Assembly (NCBI GenBank): GCA_963277665.1 | Contig: OY728160.1 | Coordinates: forward strand, 43,632,605 to 43,696,604 | DNA length: 64,000 nt | Direction of reading: 5' to 3' | From: Viscum album | Lineage: Eukaryota > Streptophyta > Magnoliopsida > Santalales > Viscaceae | Shown here: positions 28,820 to 42,278 of the stretch, one piece after another | How the letters are laid out: each line of letters begins with the position of its first letter | Numbering within the stretch: the stretch's first letter is position 1 | Program-made: the position numbers and the translations under genes | The notes under the pieces: model-generated | What the model saw: the letters and a program-made list of their open reading frames with translations, nothing else | Databases searched by the model: none | What the model was told of the DNA's origin: nothing

Positions 28820-31800
28820 AATATATACCATGTTCTTTTATATATAAACATTACGAAATATTTTAATGAATATTTATTACATTTCATAAACACACACTTT
28901 CCAATCATGATGTTATTGTGAATTTGGAAGCAAGAAAACATAAAAAATATTTTCATATATGAATTAAATAATATCCAAATATTTCAGTCATAACAATAAT
29001 CATTATAATAAATATAACACATGATACATTTATTAGTGACTAGTGTAAAGGGAGCATATGATACTGTGATCTCAGATGCTCAATAAGTTAAATAAATGGA
29101 GATACGAAAGAATAACCTGAGAATAAGGGCATGACAAAATGAGCATACCATTTGTAAACCATACCTAATATATAACATATAAAAATCATGACTCATGGAA
29201 TAAAATTGGATCTTTATAATACATTAATTCTAAATAAATAAAATAGAATTATCTAAGAATGAATAAATTTTTCATAAGACATAGAAATAAGGCATACACA
29301 CAATGATAATAAATCATCCACATAAGGTGAAGCCTTACTGTGAAAGCTATCATAGTGGAATTGGTTCACTACTCAACCATCATAATTGTCAATGGTCACT
29401 CACAATACTGAAATTGTGGATATTTTCCCATAATGAACCAGTTTGACACCTCATTCCAGTATTGTATATCACATGTGAGAAAAATATTTACAAAATGCGT
29501 TGAAGGGAGATATTGGAACCAAATATCACATAACGAAAATAAACCATATATATTCTATTAGATAAATAAATATTAATCGTATAAAAACAATGAAATGTGA
29601 TTAGTTTTAAACACAATTAACATCATCATGTCCTATGGAAAAAAAATATGGCTTCATAATTGTTCCACCATTTCAACATATTATAACCCATGAAATGTTG
29701 AGGTTCTCATAAATATTTTGTCCATTTGTAGCACATGGAAGAGAAACTGGTTTTAAAAACATTGTGCCATCATAAAAAAACATCCCAAAAAATAATAAGA
29801 ATGAAAACATTGGATCATATACCCTTTAAGGAATAGTTAACATAATCATATGATATCATAGATAAAATTTGATTTTGAAAAATAAATTAAAATACTTTTT
29901 TAGGGAAAATATTTTACACATTGAAAAAATATATTTACAAAAAGAATTTAGAAAAAATATAAAAATAAATTTATTTAATAATAATAAATTAATCATATAA
30001 TTTAATATTTAATACAATTATTTGGATATAATGGAAGAAAATATCTTTCTAGTTGCACATGTTAAAATAATATACTTATCAAATAATTATTAAAATCTAA
30101 GAGACAATTGTATGTAAAACAATATGAAGATTCATTTTAAAATAGTTTTTCACAATTCAATCTTGGGAAAAAATATCAAAATCAAATAATTTATATAATA
30201 TAAAAAGACATTATAATTTTTTTTAGAAATCATAGTTTTTTATGAAAATATTTTTTCAAACAAAGAGATAAATAAATAAGTTTTTTCTGAAAGATAATAT
30301 TTTGGTCACATTTGTAAATAATGATAGCAAAATGAGTGGAACAGATATATTATCTTAAAATTTTGAATATTTTAAAAAATCATTATTTTTTTGAGATTTT
30401 GATCATAATATTTTATCTTATGAAAAATAATTAGAAACAATCCAAATAAATAAAGGGGGTTGCAATATAAAATCAATACGACATTGAAAGCATGGAATTA
30501 TAAGTCCAATAAAGATATAAAAATATGTAAAAATTAACATGTTAAGAAATATTAATTAATTAATTATATAAAATATTAATATTTTTGTATACACGTGTCA
30601 TAGAATATGATAGGTTCATAACATATCATATGACTCGTGGAATAAAAATTGTGGAAAAATTCCTTTAAATTATGTCTCGACACACATTGCATACATTCAA
30701 AAATTAGGTATAATAAATAGAAGATAATTATACATATATTAAAGAAACATATATGTATATATATAAATAAAATATGTTAATTAAACACATCTTTATTAAA
30801 TTCCATGTAATTTAAGAATTCAACACATTACACAATGAGGCGGTGGACTTCCGCACACAAGAGTGATGTCATCTAATCCAAGAAAAAGAAAGGTATTAAT
30901 GTATATGTGATAAAATAATACCAATTTATAATAAAATTTAAAATATTATATAGAATCTATTAATACATATTTATATCAGATCATGAGTGGTGTTAGTGGA
31001 AAAAAGAGAACTTAAGTTTTTATGGTGATAGTCTTTATTACACAAAAATGATGATTTCATAATCCACTAAATAAATTTTGAGATATTTATTGTTCATAAA
31101 ATAGCATAAAAATATTTGTATATATATTCAAAAATGGGTTTATATAATATTTTTTTAATAAAAATTACATAATTTAGAAGAGAAAATAATTCAAAACACT
31201 CAATTTTGGGTGTTTCCTTTTATTAAGAAAACTTTTTTTAGTTTTAGAAAAAGAAATTTTGGGATAAATTTTTACACAAATCAATAATTATAGGATGGTG
31301 GTGGGTTGTAACGATGTGATTTTTTTGGTATTTTACACACCAATTATTTTTAAGTGTTAATAAAAGAGGATATGGGAAGGTCTTTTGTAAGGGAAGTGAT
31401 TATAAAACATTTATTTCATTAAATGAAAATGGTTTGCCCAAGTTTGTGTCATGAATGAAGTCACCAAAATGGACCAATATCGATCCTAAAATAGATATGG
31501 TCGAAATTTGTCTATTTAATTGGTGATATACATGTTCGGGTAATTATTAACATTATCATTCTGGTTTATACTCATAGTAAACCCATTATTACATGACCAT
31601 AAAAAAACAGGGTTTTTGTTGTTTTCTATATTCATTATGGAAAAACCATAAGTTGAACATATAAGACATTATAAAAAATTTTTATTCAAAATTTGGATAA
31701 ATTTCAATAAATTATATTCAAATTAGATGAAAATTTAAATTTAAAATTAATCATGCATATGTAATTAGAAAGAATGCTTAAAAAAATATAAAATCTTCAA

Positions 31801-32432
31801 AAAATTAAATGTTTATAATATGATAACTATGTATAAAAATTATTATATTAGACTAAATATTATTAATTGGTATATAATTGATGTTATATAATTTTTAAAC
31901 CAATTCTAAAAAAATTTAACCATATAAAGTCATTAAAAAAAGATAACTTCAATAAAAATTTATATTTTCATTTTTTATAGAAAATTTTATTTGTTTCAAA
32001 ACATAAAAAATCACCATTTTTATTTTTCTGATATGGTGATTTAAAAATTTAATCATATTTTATTAAAAAAATTCTATATATTTTTTACAATTAATTTTTT
32101 TATTTTTCTCAATATGGTATAAATACTTTTTGTGAAATATTAGTATTTTGAAACTATATAATTTATTCTATAAAGTTATATCATTTTTGTCTATATATTT
32201 TATTTATATAAATCAGTTATATGTAATATCTAAAATTTAGTTATTAATAGTCATATTGAATCATTTAATGGGTAGTTTATAATATTTTTATTTAAATATT
32301 AATATCAATAGTCTATCAATGTTTGAAAAAATGTGTTGATTTATATAATGAAAGATGTGTAAGAAAGTTAATTTATTAAGAAAAATATAACTAATGAATA
32401 ATTTGGGTTTTTATTGATCATGGGATTGTAAT
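28820..32432 (-). repeat. 5' LTR of the minus-strand gypsy element
   Basis: Strong homology to the solo LTR runs from about 29060 (CTCAGATGCTCAATAAG against CTCAAATGCTTAGTAAG). It continues through the block near 29360-29470 ending AACCAGTTTGACACCTCATT, against AACCGGGTTGACCTGCCATT. A leader repeat lies at 30836-30871, a TATA-like CTTTTGTAAGGG near 31382, and a CCAATATCGATCC...GGTCGAAAT block near 31470-31510. The right edge GGGATTGTAA at about 32432 is placed by comparison with the partner LTR edge at 23808 and is approximate. The left edge next to the PBS is good to a few bases. Confidence 0.6.
30836..30871 (-). repeat. Leader repeat copy
   Basis: The plus strand reads TGAGGCGGTGGACTTCCGCA, then CACAAGAGTGATGTCAT. 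It matches the copy at 58741-58785 (TGGAGACAGTAGTCCGTACG, then CACGAGCGATGAT) with several transitions. A further copy about 250 bases upstream near 30590 is too decayed to be sure. Confidence 0.5.
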
Positions 32433-33360
32433 GAAATGATTGTCAGTGAAATATATTTTTTTATGTAGAAATGGAGACAGACCAGGGGAAATTGTTTTGA
32501 TCCGCCATATGATCAGACAAAACAATTCCATCTAACTAAACAACGAAGGGATATAATGACGATTGATGGAAAGAGACAAATAAGTGGAATAGAAGTAGTG
32601 TTTTTCCACTTATTATTTAATTTATTAGATTAAAATTGAATTAAATTTAATCATATTAAAATGAAATTTAAATGATTTTATAATAGATTTATTATTTCAA
32701 ATTCTTGTTTTAGTGATTTTTATTGGTTATCATTAATTTGTTTTTTTGTTGGAGTGGTTAAAAATAATGAATTAGTGGATTGGTGGATGATTTACTATGT
32801 TGATGAAATTGTTTTTTAGATTATGGAGTTGTGTGGGTTCATGTTTTAGGTATTGGTAATGTATGTGTGGAGATTCAATGATTTTGAGATATAATTCATG
32901 TTGGAGAATGTTGTGATCACATTCCCATTGATGTGATCTAGAGATGAGTATCATATTACATTATTATTCAATCATATTTGAATAGAGTTTCAACAATGGA
33001 TATGTTCATTTATCACAGAGTAAAATGATACATTATTTTAATGGCATGATTTTGAGATATAGATTCAAGCATAGTTAATAACACATATAGATAGGGAAAA
33101 TAAGGTGTATGAAATATTTTACTATCATTAGAGGAGCCTAAATGTTTACTATAATGGGATTATCTAAATATAAACCATTCACATTTTCCTAGACCATATT
33201 TTAATCATGGACTAATGATCATGGTTTTTATGGAGTCACTTTTCATAGTTATTCAATATATAATCACCCATTTATCTAGAATATATATTTATATATATAT
33301 AATCAAAATAAGGAATATAAGATGAAAAATTAGACCTATATTGAGAGGATAGTATTTTTG
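32433..33360. other. Unassigned sequence flanking the gypsy element
   Basis: No gene was found. Immediately beyond the LTR edge is a less AT-rich stretch (32440-32620) containing a hairpin, listed separately. The rest is AT-rich without recognisable motifs. The first five bases after the LTR edge would be the target-site duplication, but the partner copy at the far end is missing. Confidence 0.4.
32487..32529. repeat. Inverted repeat (hairpin) with 12-base arms
   Basis: GGAAATTGTTTTGATC on the left is mirrored by GATCAGACAAAACAATTCC on the right, with an 8-base loop (CGCCATAT). Pairing is near perfect apart from a single extra base on one arm and two on the other. It could be the core of a small MITE or an extrusion-prone palindrome. 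No terminal duplication was identified. Confidence 0.5.
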
Positions 33361-33539
33361 TAATCATAAAAAACATATATTAATTAATGGTTCCCCAATA
33401 TAAACCCATTTTGGTATTTCCAATGTGGGATTTAACACCAAAATATTTATTCCTTCTTCTAAGGAGTTGATTCCATTTGTGATTTCACTAGGATATATAT
33501 TCCGATGTTATATTCCTATGGTGGTCATGGTCCCCAACA
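33361..33539 (-). repeat. Possible Copia-type LTR fragment (5' part)
   Basis: On the minus strand the sequence starts TGTTGGGGACCATGACCACC at 33539. It continues through AAATCCCACATTGGAAATAC near 33430 and GGGTTTATATTGGGGAACC near 33400. A TGTTGGGGACC start followed by an ATCCCACATTGG block and a TATA-like stretch is common at the start of plant Copia LTRs. The other end, the PBS and any pol were not found, so it may be a solo LTR or a truncated copy. The left limit is arbitrary. Confidence 0.35.
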
Positions 33540-36500
33540 ATTATATTTACCATCCATGCCTAGAGGATAGGGTGGATTAATTAGTTAGATACTTTAACAT
33601 ATAAAACAATAGACACCCTTGATTCTATATCCATGGTATGGATAATATACTTATAACCCCTTGATAGGGGATTACTTTGATAGGGTCCAACTATATTATG
33701 TTCTGTTCTATAAAGGATAGTTCAATGAGTATGGAATTTGAGGTGGTCATTAGATCTAAAGATTAATAATTTATCTAAGAGAGTTACATTCAAAAGATAT
33801 GTTAAGGACCAACATGCTAGAGATAAATCAAGGTATAATTGTATTTACATTATACCTTTGATTACAAATTATATTATTTTTTATTTTCTCAATTATTTAA
33901 TGAACATTGAATTTTCTCATTATTTGGACTCACAATGAAGAGGATTGATGTTCCTAGATATTAACTATTATAATAATGGATTATTATTTTTCATTATGTT
34001 TTCCTCTAAATCATGAGACACTACATTAGAAGTTAAATTATTCATACAAAACTATTGTAAATGAACATACTAAATATCATTTTATAATTTATTTATTAAA
34101 TATTTAAATATTATAATTTTAAATTTCCCAAAACCTCATTTTTGTATTCATCATAAAAAAATTATATTATTATGAATTTATGGGAATATTCTAGAATGGT
34201 TGACTTTTAGTAAAAAAATATTGTTTCTACAAATCATGTATTTTTTATGATTTATAGTTATATTATAATGAAAAATAATTTAATAAATTTTTTATTTTAT
34301 AAAATATGTATTTACAGTAAAATAATGTTCTTTATGAAATATGAATTGAACATAAAGAACATATGGAAAATATTATTAGAACTAATTAAATTTTTTATTT
34401 AATAGAAACCATATTTTTTATTATTCAATAAATTAATTTTTTTCAAACTATTATTTGGTATTATGTTACATTATAATCATCATATACATTTTTTTAAAAA
34501 TAATTCAACTAATTTCATTCACATGTATATCCTATATAATTTTATTTTATATATACATTTAAATCATAAATATATATTTTTTATGAAATCATATTTTAAA
34601 TTCTAATGTTTGTTTATTAAAAAATTAAAATGTCTAATATTTAAAAAAATTATTTGATAAAATCATTTTCAAAGAATGAGTTGAGGTTTTTCGATATCAA
34701 TTTTCACTCATTAGGGTCATGTTATATTTACCACATATTTCTTTTTGTTTTGTACATACCTATATATTGAAGCAATTTACTGTATTACTCATTTAATTTG
34801 AAAGATTTACAATTATATGTTTTATCCATCCATCCTTTTCATTTTTTTAAGAGTTACCAAAAAATAATAAAACTCAATATTTTCTATTTCGTAAAGATTA
34901 TCCTATGATTTGGTATAGAATTTTTTTTTATAGTTTTCTAGAAATTAAATTGTTAATTTTTAATGGAATTTCAATATTTCTATAGCACAAATACATCTAA
35001 CTGTAATCACCTCAAAAATGGTTGCCTTAGAATTTAATAAATATCTACACTAATGCATGGTGACATGGGATAATTAATAGACACATATCCTGGAACTCAT
35101 GGTTGATATCCTTTGGAATATTTAGAAGCACATGTTGAATTATGATGAATGATTTTTCCTATCTTTGACTAGGCTATATTCTAATTCTCACACTTAAAAC
35201 CAAATATAATCTTCTATGGAAAATGAAAGATATTGAAAATAAACAAACTATTATATTTCACTAATAATGTATCCTCATTTTAAATTTAATATACAACATG
35301 AGTTAAATGTTGACTAAGTTATGTTATCCTATACAACCACACTATCAAACTAAATTGGGATTTATTTTATTTCCATATTTATAATTATATACATAATATT
35401 TCATTTTTTTCAGAAAGAGGAATTTATAAAATAGTATGAAATGTATTTTTGACTATTATGTATAAATATTTGGACATAATTAGGTAATAGGTGGGGCACT
35501 AAACTATATCGAACGTATATGCATCGATAAGTATCATGCAACAATACATGTTGGTTTTTTGTTATATAACTATTCCTAAAAAAGGATAGTTCCATGGATT
35601 AAGGTGTTGAAATCATGTTTTTATGTCCTATAATATTATGTAATTCTAAATAAGATCAATTAATATTTTTATTTTTGTGATATTTATTTTCATTGATATT
35701 GTATTCAAATAGTTATTATTGATTTGGGCTTAGTGTGATTAATTTATTCATAAAATATCACTTATGAAATATTGATGTCATTAAATATTATACATTAATA
35801 TACTTCATACTAATAATACAACATCACACTTATAAATTTTCCATTACCCAAAATAGAAAAGAGAACTATATATAAGTTTCATGTGAATGAGAAAAGGGAT
35901 AAATATTATAACAATGTTTTTATATTAAATCATATTTTAAAAATTTACTGTATTTAGTTATATATACATCCAAGACTAATATGTTTTTTTGATCTTGGGT
36001 GAAATATTATATTCTATATAAAAAATATAGTATATATATATCTACTAGTTATTTTTTATTTTAGGATATTATAATTTAAATTAAAGCATGTATATTATGA
36101 ACCAAAGTGTGTATATTAAGAGAAGCTAAGTGAGATAGCACATGTAATATAGAAAGTAATAAATATTTATGAAAAACACCATTTAAAAAATAAATTACAT
36201 TTTTATTTTATAATTCAATAGAATGGGAAAATTATATTATTTTACTTAAATAAATATAAAGAAAAACAAGAGAAATGGGAACCATATCAATTCATATAGT
36301 ATATTCAAGGATATTACCCCTAAAAAATATAATGATATTGGTGTTGAAGATAATTAGTTTATAACTATATTAGATTATTTGACCGAGTGTATGAAAAATA
36401 ATATGAACTGAATAAATTGAATCCTTTATTTTTAATATGGTGTATATAAGATGTTATTCTACATAAGAAAATTATATCTAGTATTTATTGGAAGAATAAG

Positions 36501-39500
36501 ATCATTGTTATATGAAAACTAGACCAAGTACAACTATAATATAAATATCTATTTTATAATCTTTATAAAAGAAAATTCATCATTGTGGTATAATGTTTGA
36601 TAGAGGTAGTAATAAATGATGGTATATATTTTAAAAATTAATATAGTAACATGGGCTAAAGAACATGCAATGATAAACATTTAAGGAGGTATTTTATGAA
36701 AACATATTTTTCTTGAGAAAAGATATGATATAGAAAGATTGTAACTTAGTAATAGAAAAATGGTAGGATTTCATTTAATAATTTTTTTACCATGGTAAAA
36801 ACACTGGGGTGATAATGAGAAGGGATCCAGAGTTTCCTATAATTGTAAATAAAAATGACATCATTCCCACAAATGCAGGGGTATAGTAATTGTTTTTGAT
36901 GATTGAATAATTAATTAGTGTGGGTAGGGACATTATTTTACCCCATTAAACAAATTTTAAGGAAATTAACTTTTTAAATGACAAAGGATATAATATATCT
37001 TATTATATTTAAATTTATGTCAATATTCCTAATGACTTGGTGGAAGATATTATAATTACTTCCATAATGTTAAATAATTTTATATTTTATTCTAGATTAT
37101 TATACTATTTTATATTATCTATGTTTGTAAAAAAACAACTTACATATTTCCCAATATCCCTCATGAAGGAATCACCATTTAAGACACCAAGTGAGAACCT
37201 TATTTAAATATAAATGTTTCATGATGTTCTAATAATATGCATGGATGTTCCCAATTATATTTTTTATATTTTTTTGAATTGGATATAATCCTTGTTATAG
37301 ATTGTATTTCACTTTATATTATAAATTATTATTTCTATGATATGTAGATTATTATTTTAAATGTGAGTTGGAATATATTACCATTTGAGTTAAATGCCCA
37401 TAATATTAATCAGGTTGGTTTCCACACATTGTAGTTATCACTAAAGTTGTTAGTGGAATATAGGATGATCAAGAATGATCCATTTGAAAGTATGATAGAG
37501 TAATAATAAAAAATTTACTAATGGTATATAAAATTGATTTTTTTCTATAATAATTATATGGGATCCCACAAGGAATTAAATAATATCACTACTTAACTTA
37601 TTCATGGTGTAATATGTATATATATAAAAATCAAAATATAATGGAACTGGAGGAATTGAATGATTTGGTGAAATAGTTAGAGTAGTTGAGTAATAATTTG
37701 TTGATAATCCATAGAATTTCAATGAGGGATATATTATTCTATTCATGAAAATTAAGTATTTCTTAAGACAATTTTCTTCAATTATATGGATATAATTTCT
37801 ATTATGATAAATAATAAGTATCTGTTACCATGAATTGATAACTTATTTGATGTAATTAAATATCCCTATGCATTTCAATGATAAATTTTTATTCTCATTA
37901 ACGTCAGAAAATAGTGAAGAAGGATGGCATAATAATGGTGAATTTTCAATAATGTTATGAATATTATGAGTTTATGGAATTTTGTTTTTTAATGAATAAA
38001 AAAATCATATCATTAATTCCCATCTTAATATATTATTCATGGATTGTCTTGGAAACAATAGGATGCTATACAATCAGCTTTATCATTATATTAACAATCT
38101 GATAAGAGACTAATGAGATTCATTGATAAATAATTATAGAGGAATTTTAATAAGAATGGTTTTTATATAAATTATAGTAATTGTGAATTTTGTCTAAAAA
38201 ACATTTATTTTCATACACATATACTCACTAATTATGCAATATGAGATGAAATTTAATAAGAAAAGGAAATCAGATAAAATATTCCACCAACAATCTTAAA
38301 TTGTTCTTCGGTTTAGTAGTATTCTATTGGAAATTGATCATGAATTTTTCCAATTGGAAAACATGTTATCCAAAGTAACACTTAATAAGTTATAATTCAT
38401 ATGAAAAATAGAATTTGTGGAAAGATTATAGAGTTGAAAAGGTGATTAATTAACATAAGAGCTTTAACTCTATAATTTGGTTTTGTTTGATTATTTATAA
38501 ACAATGATTCATTAAAATTATATAATGGTTAGTTCCTCATGTTTAATGATTCATACATTTACTAGGGATCAAGGAAATTTAAAATCCATGAACAAAAAAA
38601 TATAGCTATTGACCATGAAATCGATGTGGTAATTATATATTTGAATATATATTGACACTATCAATATGATGAATGATGTGATATATATCTATATTGGATA
38701 TAATCCTTGTATTTTATATTATATCATATGAAAAAAACATAATAATAATAAGATTACTAGAACTAATCATAAGATATAATATTTTGATACACAACCTCCC
38801 AAAAAAGGAAAATATGATATCTAATTACATGATATATAGGGACAATAATTATCTGATAAGGATGGGGATTAACAAGTATTATATACAAATAGATATTATA
38901 ATTTTGTATGTGGTGACTGGTAAGAAAGGGGGATATCATTATTTTTCTAGGTAGTTTATAATACATACATAATAGAAAAAATAAATATATCCCAATAAGA
39001 TGATGATGACATAAAAAATGACGTTTAGATCAATAAATTTTGGGATATTGATAGATTTCATTTACAGAGTTTGATTGCCAATGTTTTAGAAGGGGTTATG
39101 TGTTCCTTACAAATTATTGTTGAGAATAGAACTTATAAATGAATCTCATATATCATATTATATCTATAGACCATTATATAATATGGATTTATATGAATTT
39201 AAGATAACACATCTTTTGGGATTGTATAGTTTAGATAATTTGGGACTATGTGTCTGGATACTAAGTATTGATGAATGGCTAGCATAATGAATAACATCCT
39301 AAGGGAGTGATGAAATTATACCTATTTTTTAGGGATGTGTGGAAATTTTATGTTGGAATATTTCTTATAGATATATGTGTTCAGAAAAGTAAAATGATTG
39401 TTTATGGGTCATCAATGATGACCATAATATGTACTTTCATTTCATAACAATAAGAAAGGATTTATCCATTGAGTTACTTTTAGGGATCTATAGTAATGAA

Positions 39501-42278
39501 ATAGAATTTCTTCATGGGTAACCTCTATAAATTTTATATAATCATAAAAATATCTATAAATCCAAATTATGGAATATTATTCAAACAGATTTTAACACTA
39601 TGATACACTAAATCACATTTTATCTTCTATGTTTTGATTGGCTGTATGAATGGATTATCGATACATTGAATGATAATATGAGATCAATTTCATATTACTT
39701 TCATGTTATGTGACATACATGTCTACCTTTAGTGTATGTTTTATATAATATGTTTTCTATATTTGAGTGTCCATATAGAAGATTATGCTGAATTTATTTT
39801 AATATTGAGTCATACACTAACATGATGGAAAGATGTTAGATGATAAATGGTTGTTTTACCTAGAAAAATAGATAAAAAATATTAATGAACAATATATTCC
39901 TAATCATATTAAATAATAATTGAGTATAAAAAGGAATCATGTAGATAATTAAAATAAATAACATGAAATTTGTGTTTATAATCATGCATTTTTTCATGTT
40001 TAGACATAGGTGAGAGATATTATATTTGGAAAGTAGGGGATGCCAACCCACATTACATTTAGCCTTTTTAAATTCAAGAAGGAATTGGAGTTTTATTATA
40101 ATAATTTGGTATTTTTCTTAAAAATTGTAAATTACATGACATATATATAGCATCATTAGTTTGGTAATACATATGAGATCCAATTCATGTGATCAGATCT
40201 AAAGGAATAATGTTATAGGCCAATTTCTCATATATTGGGGAGACTCTCTTGATTATTGATACCAATGGATATTGTTTCAAAATAGAAAAAAACTAAAGGG
40301 TGAATGTCATTTTTAGAAAATAATAACAAATAATACACAAAATGGGATTCTAATGAATCCATGATGATGGGACACATAATTTTTCAATAATTTATTTATA
40401 AACAAATTTGAAGGAATAAATAATATACATGGGTATAATTTAATTCCTATAATGATAGTATGTTATGTAAATGATGCAACCTAACATTATATCAAATTCA
40501 CACACTAAGGATGTGTATTTCATGAAAATGATAAATATTTAAATTATTGAGTATTTGGTTTTAAAAAATAACCCCATTCTTTAATTCGACTTATCAAATA
40601 TAGGTTAGTATGAATTTCCTATATTTTTTTAAAATGGTTGTTTTTTCATAAGAAAATACATTTTTTATAAAATAATGTATTTTTCTCACTTTATTATTAT
40701 TAAAAAATAGAAATTCAGAAGACATATTATAATTGGACATAAATTTAATGGGAATAATTCTATTTTTAAAAATAATATTAAAATTTAGAAAACATATAGA
40801 AATGATTTTTATAATATATTAAAATGATTCATTACAAAATTGATTTTATCCAGTTCTTGGAATCATGTATTTTAAAATTGAGAATATATTTTTTATTTTA
40901 TTAAAATACTTATGAAATATAAATTTCTTTATTAAATTAATTTTGGTTAGTAAAATTAGAATCTATGATAATTTTATTATATATATACATAATTATACCT
41001 TGTAAAATATATTTTTATAGAAATTATTTTACATTATTTATTGTGATGATTTTAAAAATAATATTTCAAAATATAATAAATATTATTTAAAAAATTAATT
41101 TATAGTTTTAAGTAAATATTTCTAAATAATTAAAAATTTTAAATTTTAAATTTTTATTTTAATATTGATTACTATGGATAAAAATAATTAGTTTGGAAAA
41201 AGTAAATTACTTAAAAGGTTTAAAAGCTAAAAATAAATTACAATAAATTCAATGTTTCCTATCAAAAAAAATTTGACATGATTTTCAACCCAAAATCATT
41301 ATCCCCTAAACTTTTTTGAATTCCACTCCAATAAACCTTGAATAGTAAACATGAATTACTATAAATGTAAAGGTTACTACAAAATATACCCTTCTCCTCA
41401 CATATAAAATAGTTACATTCCCATTACATCATGACTCACCAATATATATAATATCCTCATTAAATTATAAAAAAAATGATCCACATGTAACATTATATAA
41501 TTTTAATGACTTCTAGCCACCATTTTTCAGAAAAATTCCATCATTATTAAAAACAAATACGAGGATAATTCAATTTGGAAACATGTGTATTGGAAAGTAT
41601 TTAGTTTTTTAAATATTATTATAGTCATTAAAATTTTGTATGTGCAAACTAATATGATGATATTAGTATAAATTATTTAATATTTTGGTACTCTATTAAA
41701 CATAATATCATTTTTTTTATATATATGATACATTAGAAAAAATGAAATTTTCAATCTTGTGAACTTGTAGACTACCACATCCAAAAGAAATGACGTTAGA
41801 TTTTTATCACCACCCCTAATTAGTTGTTCATATATTTGATTATAGGAGGATATGTAATTCCCTACTTATTTTATTTGGCATGAGAATACAATGAATCATT
41901 ACCAGTTCTTATGTGACATACTTAAGACACCAAAGGCTTGAAATAAATTATGAAAGGTTTCACACGGATATTGGGGATGATTTTTACATTTTTGAAATAA
42001 ACAAGTAACTAAACAACCATTATATGATGCATGATAAAAACAATACAACTCAACAATCATCCTTATAATGAAACCACACCACGGTGTAACACAATGGAAA
42101 ACAAAGAAACTATGAAATTAAATAATAGAATAAAACAACATGAAACTCCATGAAAATCACAAGACTATATGCTCCCTATGCTCGAAGCTCCAACATCACC
42201 AAACATCCCTGGTATCATGAGGTGGTCGTACATAAGTGTGATACTTTACATTTTTCCATGTCCCAAGTAAGGACCTGG
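33540..42278. other. Long gene-free stretch, unassigned old repeat DNA
   Basis: No coding region, RNA gene or LTR boundary could be supported on either strand. The open frames present (for example 38694-38954 plus and its antisense) are Ile/Tyr/Asn-rich products of AT bias without motifs. 34.0-34.7 kb and 40.6-41.3 kb are nearly pure A/T. 35.0-40.5 kb is slightly more complex and may be decayed transposon, but nothing could be placed. 41.95-42.28 kb is somewhat richer in C and G and abuts the LTR copy that starts near 42.28 kb. Confidence 0.5.

Larger units (their letters stand above)
20382..32432 (-). mobile_element. Ty3/gypsy chromovirus-like retrotransposon, decayed
   Basis: The element reads on the minus strand: 5' LTR (28820-32432), PBS, a poorly recognisable gag/protease region, reverse transcriptase, RNase H, integrase and a chromodomain-like end, then PPT and 3' LTR (20382-23808, left end missing). 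The order RT-RNase H-integrase is Ty3/gypsy, and the C-terminal chromodomain traces point to a chromovirus, possibly of the Tekay/Del lineage. The LTRs belong to the same family as the neighbouring LARD-like element, whose 5' LTR ends exactly where this 3' LTR becomes recognisable. Either that element inserted here with loss of flanking sequence, or a rearrangement joined them. Confidence 0.7.

Noticed and set aside
38694..38966. Overlapping 86- and 67-codon open frames on opposite strands
   Set aside because: Composition is Ile/Tyr/Asn-dominated, there is no start context, motif or relative, and both frames overlap. This is expected by chance in AT-rich DNA.
39060..39140. Possible LINE reverse transcriptase fragment (LIANVLEG text)
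   Set aside because: Only a handful of residues fit and no further RT motif could be found in the expected distance.
42206..42218. TGGTATCATGAGG as a plus-strand PBS
   Set aside because: It resembles a PBS, but no plus-oriented LTR ends next to it and the neighbouring LTR is minus-oriented.
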